The notes: generated by a model not told the origin, from the letters alone. DNA of 64,000 nt from Margaritifera margaritifera (GCA_029931535.1 JAQPZY010000953.1:753057-817056); one strand, 5' to 3'. Counted from the first letter of the stretch, positions 1 through 11,163 are shown. Translations and numbers: made by a program.

Positions 1-159
1 TCAAACAAACCATATTTAAATATAGGGACCAAAACAACATTTGGGAAATAGACGATAATAGTAAAGTATATTACATATTAAGAGAAATAGAAGACAGTAA
101 AAACCAGGAATAAAACAGAGCTAGAAAACATATACTTAAAATGGAATAAAATATGGGAA

Positions 160-420
160 ATGTGGTCAGGAATACTCTCAACGTATAAGCAATCAGTAAT
201 ATTTACATACCTCCATAATGCATGGCTAATCGGTGAATATGCACATACTAGGCATATGATACATTTTATACCACCCTGTCCACTATGTGGGAAGGGATTA
301 TATTCAAAGAAACATATTATTCTGCAATGTGTAAAAACAGAGCTACTAAGGCAACCTGTAATTGATATAATACAAAATGAAACATTAATGATGACGCGTT
401 ACTCTACACGAACGGGTTAA
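160..420 (+). pseudogene. LINE ORF2 C-terminal zinc-knuckle fragment
   Basis: About 86 residues are open. A tryptophan-rich lead (MWSGILS, YLHNAWL) is followed by PPCPLCGKGLYSKKH and ILQC, the CX2C-H-C knuckle that ends the ORF2 product of many I and jockey-type LINEs, where it is thought to bind RNA or DNA during target-primed reverse transcription. No reverse transcriptase or RNase H sequence is visible upstream because the window starts here. Upstream sequence from 1 to 159 is interrupted in all frames, so the copy is dead. Confidence 0.55.
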
Positions 421-545
421 ATTAAACACTTGTATATAGCAAAGTAATCTTCTAAGTAATATTTGTAAACTCACAATATAGAGGGAAAATTTAAGCGATA
501 AAAGTAATAAGTGATAAGAAAAAAGTTGTACTGGCTCTACATAAG

Positions 546-900
546 ATGGGAGAGGAACAAAGTACAGTCACTGGGTAGGAAGAGGTTAGGTATATCACCC
601 CCATTAGGGGACTGTGGTTCGCGGTATGGGCGACCCAACCTCCACCTGCACATACTAGAAAAGATCCACTTCTTACTAAAAGTAGAGAAGTCCATCCATA
701 CCATATACCAATAGAAAAAAATGGTACTTTCCCTACAGCAGATGGGGGAGGAACAAAGAACAGTCACTGGGTAGGAAGAGGTTGGATATATCACTCCCGT
801 TAGGGGAAGGTGGTTCGCGGTTAGGCGGCCCAACCTCCACCTGCACATACCAGAAAAGTTCCACCCCTTACGAAAAGTGGAGGAGTAAATCCATACAATA
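546..900 (+). repeat. Two tandem LINE 3' UTR units, about 195 bp apart
   Basis: Unit starts near 546 and 741 share GATGGGAGAGGAACAAAG, then a TTAGGGG block, GGTTCGCGG, a GGCGACCC or GGCGGCCC block and CCTCCACCTGCACATAC. The same block order occurs after the LINE at 38.9 kb, so this is a conserved 3' UTR module rather than a chance repeat. Confidence 0.65.
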
Positions 901-1045
901 TACAAATATGGGAAAAAGAAAAGATGATGGACTCAACCTGACCATCCAGGAAAAAAAGAGACGAACTAATATTAACAAACAACAATATAGTTTGGCATAT
1001 ACTAGTATAAACATAAAAATATATAGGTAACACAGATGAAACAGA

Positions 1046-2068
1046 CAAACAGCAGACACATCAAGATAATGAAACATATAAATACTAACAAATGCGAAGC
1101 GATGCAGAACATACAAACATACAGAACAATAAATACATGTTTTTTGTTGTTTTTCTCTTCTGATAGTACAATAAATATACAACTACAGACAAATTTGATC
1201 AAAGGAAATGCCAGTCCGGACTCGAATACATAGGAAAAGGATTATTACACATTTTACAACAAGAGCATACACAATACAAAACATGGAATGGACAATAAAA
1301 TTGATCCAAGGCAAAGGATCACTGGTAAGTTTCGTAGCAGGGGAGGAAACCAGCCGCATGGTGAAATGCCGGGGGGGGGGGGGGGGAGGAGTACAAACCT
1401 GTTACTGAAACAATAAAACTTTAGGTCCAGAGACGGAATGATTAGAAACCTCGACAAGGGAATCCAAGCAAGTAAGTCCCGACTAAAAAAGAGAGTAGCC
1501 CCAATCAAAAAGATCCTTTATATTGTTTTCGTTTTATTTTTTTATCTTCTATGAAATTCCTTTTGATTTTTTTTTTAATAATGAAACCCACAAGTACAGA
1601 TCGGGGAGGGGGGGGGAACAGAAAGATAAAAAATCCTTTTAAAATTTTGAACATTGCGGGGTCACCTCACAGGCCTGCTAGTTTATTAATAGCTATATGT
1701 CTCGAGGTGTCCACTCAAAAAAAAAGAGAAAGGGTTGCGTTTTTGTAGAAGATAAAACAACAGCGACAAAATCGAACATTTGCAGCAACGTAGAAGAATA
1801 CTACAAGCAGGATTTTGTAAAATAAAATAGGATATGAAATAGAATATGCAGGATAATAACTAGCAAACATTTAGCTGACAAAGATTTAGAATATGGAAGG
1901 AAAACACCACAAGAAAACATATTAAATTTTTGTAAAATACGAGATTAGCTAAAATATTATTGAATTCATTGTCAGATGTAGTAATACTAGAAGTGGCATC
2001 TCTGATGAGAATATTTCTTCCAATTGAACGAATTACAGATAGACTTTAAAGCAGATTATTTGACAAAC
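1046..2068. other. Intergenic, no gene seen
   Basis: AT-rich DNA with a 16-base G tract near 1371-1386, a second G run near 1605-1617 and short poly(T) runs. Open frames here are short, and none shows a recognisable domain. Confidence 0.6.
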
Positions 2069-2294
2069 GAACCAAGATACATTAGTGCCAAGATACATTA
2101 GTGCCACGAACCAAGATACATTAGTGTCAAGATACATTAGTGTCAAGATACATTAGTGCCAAGATACATTAGTGCCACGAACCAAGATACATTAGTGCCA
2201 AGATACATTAGTGCCAAGATACATTAGTGCCAAGATACATTAGTGTCAAGATACATTAGTGCCAAGATACATTAGTGCCAAGATACATTAGTGG
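2069..2294 (+). repeat. Minisatellite, 16-17 bp unit with a higher-order variant
   Basis: The unit CAAGATACATTAGTGC (or GTGT) is repeated about 12 times. Every few units the spacer CACGAAC is inserted, giving a higher-order structure. The array abuts the first fragment of virus-like copy 1. Confidence 0.9.
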
Positions 2295-2364
2295 ATTTAA
2301 AGCATTTGGGTTAGGATTACCCCTTTCAGCACTGAGTGCAAGTTTAATCACATTTAAGCACTAA
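2290..2364 (+). pseudogene. C-terminal scrap of a small hydrophobic protein, virus-like copy 1
   Basis: A short frame emerging from the minisatellite encodes GFKAFGLGLPLSALSAS and ends at TAA. It is glycine-, leucine- and serine-rich, like the end of a membrane segment. It lies 36 bp upstream of the membrane-protein frame at 2400. Its parent gene has been lost into the minisatellite. Function unknown. Confidence 0.25.
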
Positions 2365-2399
2365 GATTTAAAAAAAATGCAAATAACATTGGTAAGTAA

Positions 2400-2603
2400 A
2401 TGCGTACTGGATGTTATGCAATCAATGCATTTTGTCCTTTAACAGTTGGTTTAGCAACTGTCGCTAATATATGTTTACCACGAACTGAAACATTAAACAA
2501 AGGATACAAATTAATTAATTCTACAGCTTCTACTTATTTAATATATTCTATGTGCTTTTGTGGTGGTATTTTATCACTTCTAGGCCTGTTTTCAACAGCT
2601 TAG
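2400..2603 (+). CDS. Small membrane protein of virus-like element, copy 1
   Basis: An ATG-initiated 67-residue frame with two hydrophobic stretches (about residues 8-25 and 45-66) and several cysteines. Its start, MRTGCYAINAFCPL, resembles the start of the 24331 frame in copy 3 (MCTGCFLIYAFVPL): M-x-T-G-C-x3-A-F-x-P-L is shared. This is one of three features linking the two regions. It is probably an element-encoded membrane or virion protein; I know no named family. It may still be intact, but its neighbours are all broken. Confidence 0.45.
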   Translation: MRTGCYAINAFCPLTVGLATVANICLPRTETLNKGYKLINSTASTYLIYSMCFCGGILSLLGLFSTA

Positions 2604-2659
2604 ATATATCTTGTATTTGACCAGCAAAACATATTGTTTCTTGATCTGGAACTCTGTAA

Positions 2660-2705
2660 CGAATTTTTTTTTTTTTTGAATTTTGTTGTTTTTTGGGGTT
2701 TTTTT

Positions 2706-2743
<38 letters not shown>

Positions 2744-2745
2744 TG
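2660..2745 (+). repeat. Poly(T) tracts
   Basis: T runs at 2666-2678 and an almost pure T run from about 2699 to 2738. They account for the apparent phenylalanine or lysine frames here. Confidence 0.9.
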
Positions 2746-2947
2746 CGTGTGTTTTTGATCTCTGCTTTTTTCAATTAAATTGTACTACTAAAAGTGTTCT
2801 ACATTCACCTATCAGCATAGTTAGTGCGTAAGCGATCAAGTTCTTAAAATCAGCTTAAGTTGGAAATATGCTAGCTAAAGATAGATTTGGATAATTTACA
2901 ACTAACTTTAAAGCCATGTTTTCGCTAACTGTTACTTTTGTTACAAA

Positions 2948-3240
2948 TGGAAGGTGAGCAAAGCAAACAAGTTCTTGAAAGTCAAAATGAAGACAGTTCT
3001 AAAGATAGAGAGCAATAAGAAAAGGCAAAGAAATAAAAAGAAGAAAGATTTTCAAAGAGTTTAACTTGAAAAAGAACTTGGAAAAACGTTCGCAAGAATT
3101 TATAAAGGCGAAAGCAGAAAAGTTGAAATAAGAACAAATTAAAACTAAGATTCGGACTGAGATAGCTCAACATTACACAAGTAACTCAAGCAATATGTTA
3201 TACTTACTAGGTGGTGTAATTGTTCTCTTGAGTTTGGATT
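2948..3240 (+). pseudogene. Coiled-coil protein with membrane anchor, virus-like copy 1
   Basis: Starts MEGEQSKQVLESQ, continues as a lysine/glutamate-rich segment able to form a coiled coil (EKRSQEFIKAKAEKLK), and ends with a hydrophobic anchor (MLYLLGGVIVLLSL). At least four in-frame TAA codons and a frame change interrupt it. Virus-like copy 2 has the same order at 12914-13240: MEGKQSQ, then KRFQEFTKSQS, then YYLIGSGIG. That shared layout shows the two regions are copies of one element. Function unknown; a tail-anchored virion or membrane-associated protein is a reasonable guess. Confidence 0.4.
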
Positions 3241-3808
3241 AAAAAGCATGCCCAAATGAATTCTGTTTTACAAACTGTTGGATGTGATAAGCAACCTGAA
3301 AAACGAACATCCTATTAAAATAGGTATGCACAAGAACAGTCAAATCTATTTCCAGAAATGCTTTAATTGATACAAGAGCGACATCTTCAGCAAATAAATG
3401 ATAAGTGAGAGAAATATTATTCTGACTCTATTTATCAAGAAACATTCCATTAAACTCTTACAATTGGTTATATCATAGCTTTAATGAAGATGCGAATCGA
3501 TTCATCAGAAAGAAATGTATATTGAAGATGCCATAAAGTTGATTATTCCAACTTCATTGTCTCAGTTAGCAACTGATTATCTGACAGCACAAGGGTTAAT
3601 ACCAGAAAAAGTACTTAATTAAGTAAATGAGTGCTAGTGAACCTAAATATGATTATATTGTCACGTTTTAAAGCAATAAAAAAGCGAATATCAGAAATAA
3701 TTTAGTGACAGGAGCTAAGCGAACAATGACGGAAACAAACACTATGCATGATAAATCTTATACAAATCCAGTAGCGCTCAGCCTAAGCAATATGTTTCTT
3801 ACATCTAG
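3241..3808 (+). other. Degenerate virus-like coding sequence, copy 1
   Basis: Short protein-like runs in changing frames (for example QERHLQQIND and a glutamine-rich stretch) occur without a full gene. Sequence around 3300-3365, ending in CCAGAAATGCT, matches 13340-13372 of copy 2. The 60-residue frame at 3705-3887 overlaps the next gene in another frame and is probably a shadow. Confidence 0.3.
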
Positions 3809-4087
3809 ATGGGAGAGAAAATACCAACAACACCAACATTGGATCCTATATTACCACCAACCGACAACGGCATTAATTTTAGTTTGATACAGGTCATCGA
3901 GATTAAGAATGATTTGGGTAACGAGATTGATCATTACAAAGCATAAAACTATTTTAACTGGGTAGAGGTTAGCACGACAACTCCATCAAGCAGTATGGAT
4001 GTTGCAGCTGATGATATGAGTTTCAGGAATATCAACATGATTTATTATCCCTGCAGCTTTTATGTAACTTTATTTGAGCTTGGCTAA
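3809..4087 (+). pseudogene. Virus-like element protein with a single internal TAA
   Basis: A 93-codon frame from ATG to TAA with one internal TAA (the KA-stop-NYFNW site). It opens with a proline/threonine-rich head (MGEKIPTTPTLDPILPP), then a soluble domain containing SLIQVIEIKNDLGNEIDHYK and NYFNWVEVSTTTPSSS, and ends SFYVTLFELG. Apart from the one stop it reads as a good protein with no frameshift, unlike most of the copy. I do not recognise the family. It could be a structural protein of the element. Confidence 0.4.
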
Positions 4088-4529
4088 TATATAGTAACGT
4101 TTTAAAACACGATGAGATTGTAACCTCTGTTATACGTAATCTAAAGTGTATGATATGGTGAGCAAAGCAATAATGAAATTTGTCAAGATGACTTTAATGT
4201 GATAGATACTGAATACAACAGGTACAAAGAAAATAAACATGCAATTAAAAAAATATTGGTAACTCAAAAAGTCAAAATATTAATAAGAAAATACAAATCC
4301 TTCAGAAAAGGGAAGGAAAATAAAAGAAAAATGTTTTAAAGAAGCTTAAATCACACAAAAGGTGTATTATAATAACAGATACAACGTAAAACACGAACCT
4401 ATACAAGGCAACGTTATAAAATGCAAATCTTTAACTATTCATCGTTTGCAACTTAAATTTGTCAAATTTACGATACTTACATAGAAAATTGCATCACCGT
4501 AGAAGAACAACGTGAGAAAGAAAATATTG
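4088..4529 (+). other. Degenerate A-rich stretch in virus-like copy 1
   Basis: Lysine- and asparagine-rich scraps in all frames. No domain is recognised and no open frame is convincing. Confidence 0.4.
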
Positions 4530-4847
4530 TTCAAATCCATTGATCGTAGTGATAAAAAATTATCCATGTCATTACAAAGACTATATTTTAGTCGGCAAAA
4601 TTTTAAAAAAAATGTTATAAGACAATATCTTCTCTTACATCAACGATAACAATTAAACAAAAAGTGCTTAATTCCAGATGATTTATATAACCTTGAAATG
4701 TACACAAACAAAGTCAAAGAGGAAAAGGCTAGTAAGAATTATACTGAAAAAAGTATTGATAGCGAGTGTTTAAAACAAAGTTCAAAAGTTTCAGCAACTC
4801 CAAGTAATCGTTGCACAGTATACATAACAACCTACAACTCTAGGTAA
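4530..4847 (+). pseudogene. Virus-like element protein fragment with one internal TAA
   Basis: About 105 codons stay in frame with a single TAA after LLLHQR. The polypeptide is basic at first (SIDRSDKKLSMSLQRLYFSR), then acidic and serine-rich (YNLEMYTNKVKEEKASKNY), with late cysteines. No start codon is obvious. The family is not recognised. The low density of stops in very AT-rich DNA supports a true coding origin. Confidence 0.35.
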
Positions 4848-5029
4848 CTTGGATTCAGTACTCAAATATGTACATACTGACATCTCGGGCATCTACTGAA
4901 TCAGATAGAGTATGTGGGGTTTTTGAAACTTTAAATGTGATGCACTTTCTTCGACTAGATCAATAACTCTAGAAATTACTTCAGCGTCTGCATTTTAGAA
5001 CGTTTTGCTGTTAAAATGTTTTTCTTCTT

Positions 5030-5230
5030 GATTTAATTTCATCTGCTGCAAATAGTCCATGCAAACAATTGCAGAGAGATACCATAAACAGGTTTAATAT
5101 CCGCTTTAACGATGAAAAAAGGAAAATTATAAATTTTCACGGTATGACTGTAACATATCTAATTCGAGTACCTCAGGTAATTCCTAAATGGAAGAAGGTT
5201 TACTTAGAGGTCCTATTGATATTAATCTAG
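5030..5230 (+). pseudogene. Virus-like element protein fragment, possibly structural
   Basis: A frame of 66 codons contains SSAANSPCKQLQRDTINRF, then NIRFNDEKRKIINFHGMT and VTYLIRVP. The alternating hydrophobic pattern suggests beta-strands, as in a jelly-roll virion protein, but I cannot assign a family. The upstream part is broken by frameshifts near 4980-5030. Confidence 0.3.
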
Positions 5231-5639
5231 TACAAGAAACAACAACAACAACACCAATTCCGAGGGAATAATTGGTGACCTAAACATCGAGAAGTTTCGT
5301 ATTCTCTATCTATAAAACCCTGTACATAATTTAGTGTTACTAATGGAGATTTTGTTCAGACGCGAGATGTAATTTAAATATGCAATATTTTGTATGATGC
5401 CAATCTAAAAGATATTAAAACATGAAGATAAAAGGCAGACAGTAAGTTGATAACTATAGAAAAAAGCTCAGATGAAATAAACAAGCAAAACCCGAGAACT
5501 GCAGAAACACATAGACAACAAGAAGAAGATTTCAGTTGCTCCAAATGTATTTGCCCAGAGGTTAGTTTATATATCTAATGATTTAACAACTTTACAAACT
5601 GTTCGAGATCTGGAGTAAGACCATACATAAAGGAATACT

Positions 5640-6100
5640 TCTAATCCATTAAACAAAGGACAAAAGTGAGATATCTGCCTCAGAGACTGAACTGGAGGAA
5701 ATTACAAAGTCTCTGGAGAATTAAAATACTTTGCAATATCAACTTCAACAAGTACAGAAAGAACTAAACAATGAGAAAAAACATAACGAAGAAGAGATTA
5801 AAAAGTTAGTCCATGACATTTTTAAAGTGTGTAATAAAGTTGGATGATAGATTGCTTACTATTGCAAATACTTTGTCGCAGTTGCAGAAAACAAAATGAA
5901 AAAAATAAAAAAATATTTAATGAACGTTAAAGATAGATTTAAACAAAAACGAAAATAAGTGTGAGTGAATGTAAAATTAGATTATGAGAACAGCATCCGA
6001 TTATCTATTATTAGCTTAGGCGACAAGATTAAGGCACTAAAAAATCAAACCTTAGTAATTATTAACGATGAACTGACTGCAACAATCAAGGAGTAAAAAA
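5640..6100 (+). pseudogene. Long coiled-coil protein remnant, virus-like copy 1
   Basis: Protein-like segments in at least two frames: an acidic coiled coil (SASETELEEITKSLEN, TLQYQLQQVQKELNNEKK), then DDRLLTIANTLSQLQ, then SIISLGDKIKALKNQT. One TAA and at least one frameshift separate them. Copy 3 has a comparable coiled-coil gene at 26.88-27.23 kb (TEAEDETSRQELRDRI, QLKEELERLE), but I see only similarity of type, not clear sequence homology. Confidence 0.35.
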
Positions 6101-6505
6101 CAGGTATAAAGGTGCATGTTATAAGGTTTGTAAGAGTATATTTATGGAATTTAGGAGGCTCCATCACGTTGTGCTGAATACAAGTTACATTCAACAGATA
6201 CTATTTAACATTATGTCATTCAAAAAAAGAAAGAAATTTTACAATCCTTCTGAAGTTACGAATTGTGTCTTTAGAGATAAACAATAAACGTTGATTACAT
6301 TTTAAAGTTCGGTGTAGAACCTGGTGATGAATATAGTGCAACTACTACTACTATAAAAGAACCACTTACATATCATCCTGGAAGGAGCAATATTTTATTC
6401 TTTCCAATTAGGGAAAAATAAGTGATGAAGTTCATCTGCATCATAAAAACTGGAAAAAGCAAACAGTTTTATTATCATTAAATATCATCGGCAACATCAG
6501 CAATT

Positions 6506-6694
6506 ATGACTGGACGAGTGCCTGTTCATTTTTTAAAATTCACATAAAGTAATTTTATGTTCCAATTATTTGATCCAAATGGTAGAAATGATGAAGAATT
6601 AAAGCATGAAAAAAACATGGAAAAATTAAAGAAAGAGACTAACGAGTTTAAAGAAAACGGAGTAAAAGCGCTCGATTACCTGCACGAGAGATAG
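6506..6694 (+). pseudogene. LF-NPxG small protein of virus-like element, copy 1
   Basis: A 63-codon frame from ATG with one internal TAA. It contains SNFMFQLFDPNGRNDEELKH and then a charged helix ending LDYLHER. The copy 3 frame at 28017 has the same order: SNYLFSTLNPKGADTEDERH, a helix, then FDYHNER. Shared positions (S-N-[FY]-x-F, DPNG or NPKG, D-E, the Y-x-x-E-R end) make homology convincing. The family has a short hydrophobic N-terminus followed by a charged helix and is probably a small membrane-associated element protein. Confidence 0.55.
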
Positions 6695-8767
6695 GACACC
6701 AAGGTTTGGTTACTCAGAACTTAAATAATTTCGATAATGTTTATGCTCTGTATTCTTCTAACATATGAGTACCTTTTTTATTGCCTCACTACTGCGCAGA
6801 CATGTTGGTCCAAAACCTCTGACCCCTCACGCCAAGTCGACCAACATCATTTGTTGTCAACGTCACCTACGTTATCATTAACAACAATATATGGGTTAGG
6901 ATACCCTACGGAATTCACAAACAGCAACAAATACAACAATTCAAAAGCGTCTAATACACGAGTTGCAGAGTGAGTTTAAGTACGAACATAGTGGTATACA
7001 TTACACATGTGTACACATGAACTGACCTGGTTACAAATTAAACTGTTATTCCATAAATCACGATTGTATGAGATTATGAATATGATAGCTACGTTTATAC
7101 ACGAATCTCTACGACATTTTATTTAGTTCTTGCCTGTTCAGATTAATAACAAAATAAACTGTAAATTATTGAACCTATTTTCCTCAACAATATTAATAAT
7201 TTTCTGTTCGAAGTTTTTCAGTATCTGCTTGCAAATTTCTGAAGAAAAATATCCAATATTACTGGTGGAGGTAATGGAACTTTTATTATTATCTAAAATT
7301 TTATTATAGGACCAGCAGATAACTTGAAATTATTTTGCAAGAATAGCTTTATCATACAAGATGTCACAACATATGTCCATAAGAATAAAAAAAATAATTT
7401 TTGAAATGGTTCTTTGAATTTCGGAGCAACAGATTTTATATGTCCCATTTGTTGTAATGACATACTATTTTTCGTGGCCTCAGAACTACTAAACGAATCA
7501 TTATATCCTTTCCATTTAATTAAGATATATTTTTACTGTTAGTCATTTTCATTTTTGATCTGTTTACAGACATAAACACATCAATTTGTTTATCTATAGA
7601 GATAACTCCTCCTCGTAAAATATACCCTGAATATAATCTCTCCTAATGTCTTCCAATTAAGACAGGAAATGAGCAGTGACTGAATATGATCAATATAAGA
7701 TTCAGTTATGTTAATCAAAGGATTAATACAATATTATGACTGGATGTTTCTAAGTGTGCAAGAATTTATATTACAATTCTAGATGAAAACAAATAGCACA
7801 CCTCAATAAAATCTTTGGATTAACACGCACACCAACAATGAGTTATCTTAAATTTAAATCAAACAGGGTGATGCGGGAAAGGGGTTGAGTGATTTCTGCT
7901 CAAAACGAATTTACAAAAAGAATCCAACAACTTTGAAATAAATTTCAAAGGAAATTTTATGAGCCTCAATTTTCATGTCGAAGAGTATTTTCATGCATTC
8001 ATGTTTTATAGAGAGTGTATAGAGGCGCACAGCACTTTTACCACCTGTAGTCTACTACTTCTGGATCACTGATATTTCTATTTGTGCACAACTGATTAAG
8101 TGTGAGGAGAAATAACATGTATCAAAGTTTCTCTAAATCTTAATAATAGTCTGTACCAAATATTTAACTGATTAAAACAATTATTATCCAAACAAATCTT
8201 TTGTGTTATTACCTTTTCTAAATTCAACCTACACACGGACTCGAGATTATTACGTATCACTAACAAAGACTCTGACTGCAGGGATACAACTCGAACGCTA
8301 CGCGCCAGTCGAGCTTTATTTATTCTGTCCCCAATCCTTAACTCCGGTGGGGTTCACGTCACGGATCTGAAACACAGAGCCCATTATTTTAGCTGAACCT
8401 CAGACTCCGGATACCGAAGGGTATTATGGAAGACTCAGCTGATAAAGAAAGACTAGATGACTCGCGACTGATTTTCTTTGAAAATGGAACTTTTACCGCT
8501 AATACGTGGTAACTTTACACATTTATAATCAGTATCACCTTCGAGATTAAAATTACCAACAATTATTACATATTCGTTAAGAATTCGAGTTCGCGGATCT
8601 CGCAGTCGACGAGCACATGTTTTTAGTAGAGTGCAGATGATGAAGCTCCCCAAGGGTAAAACAAAGTTGGACATCGCTACAGTTAAGGGCAGTTATTTCC
8701 CTTCATTTAACTTTTTCTGTTCTGGTTTTCTCCGATTACAATTTATTTATTTTTTATGCATGGGTCA
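6695..8767. other. Intergenic after virus-like copy 1
   Basis: AT-rich sequence. The frame at 6737-6973 has no recognisable domain. No splice-bounded exon, repeat or RNA gene was recognised to 8767. A short GC-richer patch near 8290-8360 has no identified function. Confidence 0.5.
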
Positions 8768-9080
8768 TGTATTTTGTCTCCTATTTTTGTTTTTACTTTC
8801 TTTGCCCAAAGGTATTTTCAAAATGTATTTAAGGCTGCCACGCTATCCAGTGTTGTTAATTTCATACACTTGCATGTATATAATGTCTGCTTGTTAATTG
8901 CCATCCACATAACTAATATATACCCTTCTGTATAGAAATATGTTTCTATATCGCTTGTCAACGTGTGTGCAGATTGTTCAGCTAACCAATATTTCAATTC
9001 AGAATAATGTATTCTCTGTTAGTCGTGTTTAATTTGTTCCCATAACTGACTGATATTTGTGTAAGAAACTGTACTTTAAA
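8768..9080 (+). repeat. Diverged dispersed repeat, copy 1 (partner 13574-13880)
   Basis: Blocks shared with 13574-13880 in the same order: CC[TC]ATTTTTGTTTTTACTTTCT, CATCCACAT[AG]ACTAA, CTTCTGTATAGAAATA or CTTTCTGTAGAGAAATA, and TTGATATTTGTGTAAGA. Both lie downstream of virus-like remnants, so they may be flanks or terminal parts of the same element. Confidence 0.55.
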
Positions 9081-9765
9081 GGTTGTAAATTATGTCTTAA
9101 ATATTGTACTTTAATCATTTATTTTAAATCATTCTTGCATTTTAGATGAGCTCCATTTTAATCAAGTGTAAAATATTTGAAGATCTAGTATGCATATTTT
9201 CAGACTTTTATAGCAAGACAACGATGATTATATACGAAAGAAATGTTTTCTTATTTTTTAGTTTAGACGGTGCAAAAATATGGCCTTAAATAGTTGTGTC
9301 GAAATATAATATAAATTAATTAACCCATATTAATCTTTTCGTTTCTTACATCTAGACGAAATATTATTCCAAGCTTGATAAAAGGGGAGAATTGCATTTA
9401 AATTTCACGAACATGACATTGAAAGTTCTAACTCTGTTGGTAAGCGCAAAGTATTATTCCATGTTTTAAAAGGCTTACAAATTATTCGTGGATAGTCTCA
9501 TGTTGTCAACCTCAAGTCAGCCAAATGGTTCTTCTACTAAATGAAGGGAGTTATTAGGAAGAGTGTTTCTGTTGATTCGTTTTGTGCAATTTATAACAAG
9601 ATAGACACTATCTTCTATTTGATGGTAATATAAACTATATTTTTACAAGAAATAAGAACAGTAACGATCGATTGCCAACCAACATGATCGAGGTTAGGTG
9701 AAGATTTCATTTACAGCTGTACAGGTATGTAGAGTATTGCTCTCTCAGCCAGTTAAACAACAGTT
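9081..9765. other. Downstream flank of the MyD88-like gene
   Basis: AT-rich sequence with no supported gene. A minus-strand AATAAA overlaps the MyD88-like stop codon at about 9764-9770, but which polyadenylation site is used cannot be read from sequence. Confidence 0.5.
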
Positions 9766-10451
9766 TTATTCAGCATTCTTCTTGAATGAGAAAAGCCACT
9801 TTTTCAACTTTGTCTTCCTCTTGTCCTTCTTTTCATGGGATTGACTCGCTCCGGCATTTCTGGTACTTAGCTTCTCCTTGGCTTCTACATCGGAAACTAC
9901 TGCTTCGTTTCCTCTTGCAATCAAGACTTCGGGCAATGAATTAGTAGATGTGTCGCTTTCTTCGAAGCTATATTGAGACGAACCAAGAGATGTGTCGTTT
10001 TGGTAAGATATGGAAGTACTGTGAATCTCTTCCGAACATGTTGGAACTGATCTATCAATCACTAACTCTCTGCCGTTGTCGATTTGAAGAGAACCTAGTT
10101 CCTCAGCCAAAGGAACGAATCCACCAAAATGGCCATTTTCTGCTTGTCTCCTTCCCGTCAGAGGGTATGTAGTACGGCGAGATGAATAGTCTTTCTCGTA
10201 TTGACCATCGAGATTCGTTTGTAAACTTTGATGCCCAGCTAAGGGGTAACTGTAGCTCCGGTTATACTGGATACATTCTTTTCGAAGAGGTCCTTTTGGT
10301 GAAAAGGAAGGTCTGAATTGTCTGGATTGTTGTACCCAATACTGGAGAGAGTTGTTTTCGTGCATATCTATTTTCTTAAGCCCTTTCAACACCTTGGGCC
10401 AAAACGTGTTCTCGTGGTGATGGACTGGAACTACACACCGTTTTTTGCCAG
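9766..10451 (-). CDS. MYD88-like: MyD88-like adaptor, last coding exon (TIR box 3 and long tail)
   Basis: MyD88 links Toll-like receptors to IRAK kinases in the cytoplasm. This exon follows a minus-strand acceptor (TATTTTCAG at 10452-10460) and joins in phase to the exon at 15676-15773. Its first 35 or so codons finish the TIR domain: GKKRCVVPVHHH aligns with the strand before box 3, and ENTFWPKVLKGLKKI carries the box 3 Phe-Trp. About 190 residues of tail follow, far beyond vertebrate MyD88, which ends just after box 3. The tail has two YPL-x-G motifs (SYPLAGHQ and TYPLTGRR), a serine-rich acidic part (SLGSSQYSFEESDTS) and a basic end (KKDKRKTKLKKWLF) before TAA. A long tail is plausible for a mollusc MyD88. 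The exon is uninterrupted, so the gene is probably alive. Confidence 0.75.
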
Positions 10452-11118
10452 CTGAAAATAAATATGAAGAAAATTGTTTATACCATGAAGCAATAGAATA
10501 ATTTTCGCACCACTTCTAAAAGATGTCACTTTTTAATGTGAAAATGTGGAAGCCCGATTTTAAGAAAGAAAAAAAAAGATAAAAACAAGCTTTGTCTTAG
10601 AGGATTAAAATATATATCAGTCACAAAAGGCTTTTCTGCATTGGCCATATGTCTAATAATAGGAAAAGAAAAGCAATAAATGCAAGACACTGCCTAAATC
10701 TGATGCAGAGGAAATTGTATACTGATGTAAGATCCTTTTATGTGACTCATCTGTATAGTTTAATGTTAACTAGGTACCTTCCTATACTGGGTCATTAATA
10801 AACCGTGAAAGTAATATCTTATACAATCAGTCCCGTTCCGGCTTGTTGTAGGTGTGAAGTTTGTGTCTTGAGATGAAGATTTTTATAAAATTTTTGAATT
10901 TCATGTGCCACTTGAACAAACAGGCTCTTACACGTGCTCATTTAGGATTGTGTTACACGAACAGTAAAGATAACTAGGTAGCAATGGATAAAAGACAAGT
11001 CAAGTCGAACATGTACATTACATGGGTTACACTGAACAGTATCACTGAATACGTATACGTTCAATTTTTGAAGTCAATGGATATCTAAAAGTAATATTGA
11101 ATCCATCACATATCAATC

Positions 11119-11163
<45 letters not shown>
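11119..11163 (+). repeat. (AAT)n microsatellite
   Basis: About 15 uninterrupted AAT/ATA units. Confidence 0.95.

Larger units (their letters stand above)
1..1045 (+). mobile_element. 3' end of a LINE (I-type), 5'-truncated by the window edge
   Basis: The stretch begins inside a decayed retrotransposon and runs through its 3' UTR. A short open frame at 160-420 holds the C-terminal cysteine knuckle typical of these LINEs (CPLCG, then H and C spaced as in CCHC). The following 3' UTR contains two tandem units sharing the TTAGGGG / GGTTCGCGG / GGCGACCC signature that also occurs twice after the second LINE at 38.9-43.4 kb. The downstream limit is not marked by a clear poly(A) or target-site duplication; I placed it where similarity to the units fades. 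Confidence 0.6.

Noticed and set aside
2069..2294. Considered as a CRISPR array
   Set aside because: Units are contiguous with no unique spacers, in an animal-type genome; it is a minisatellite.
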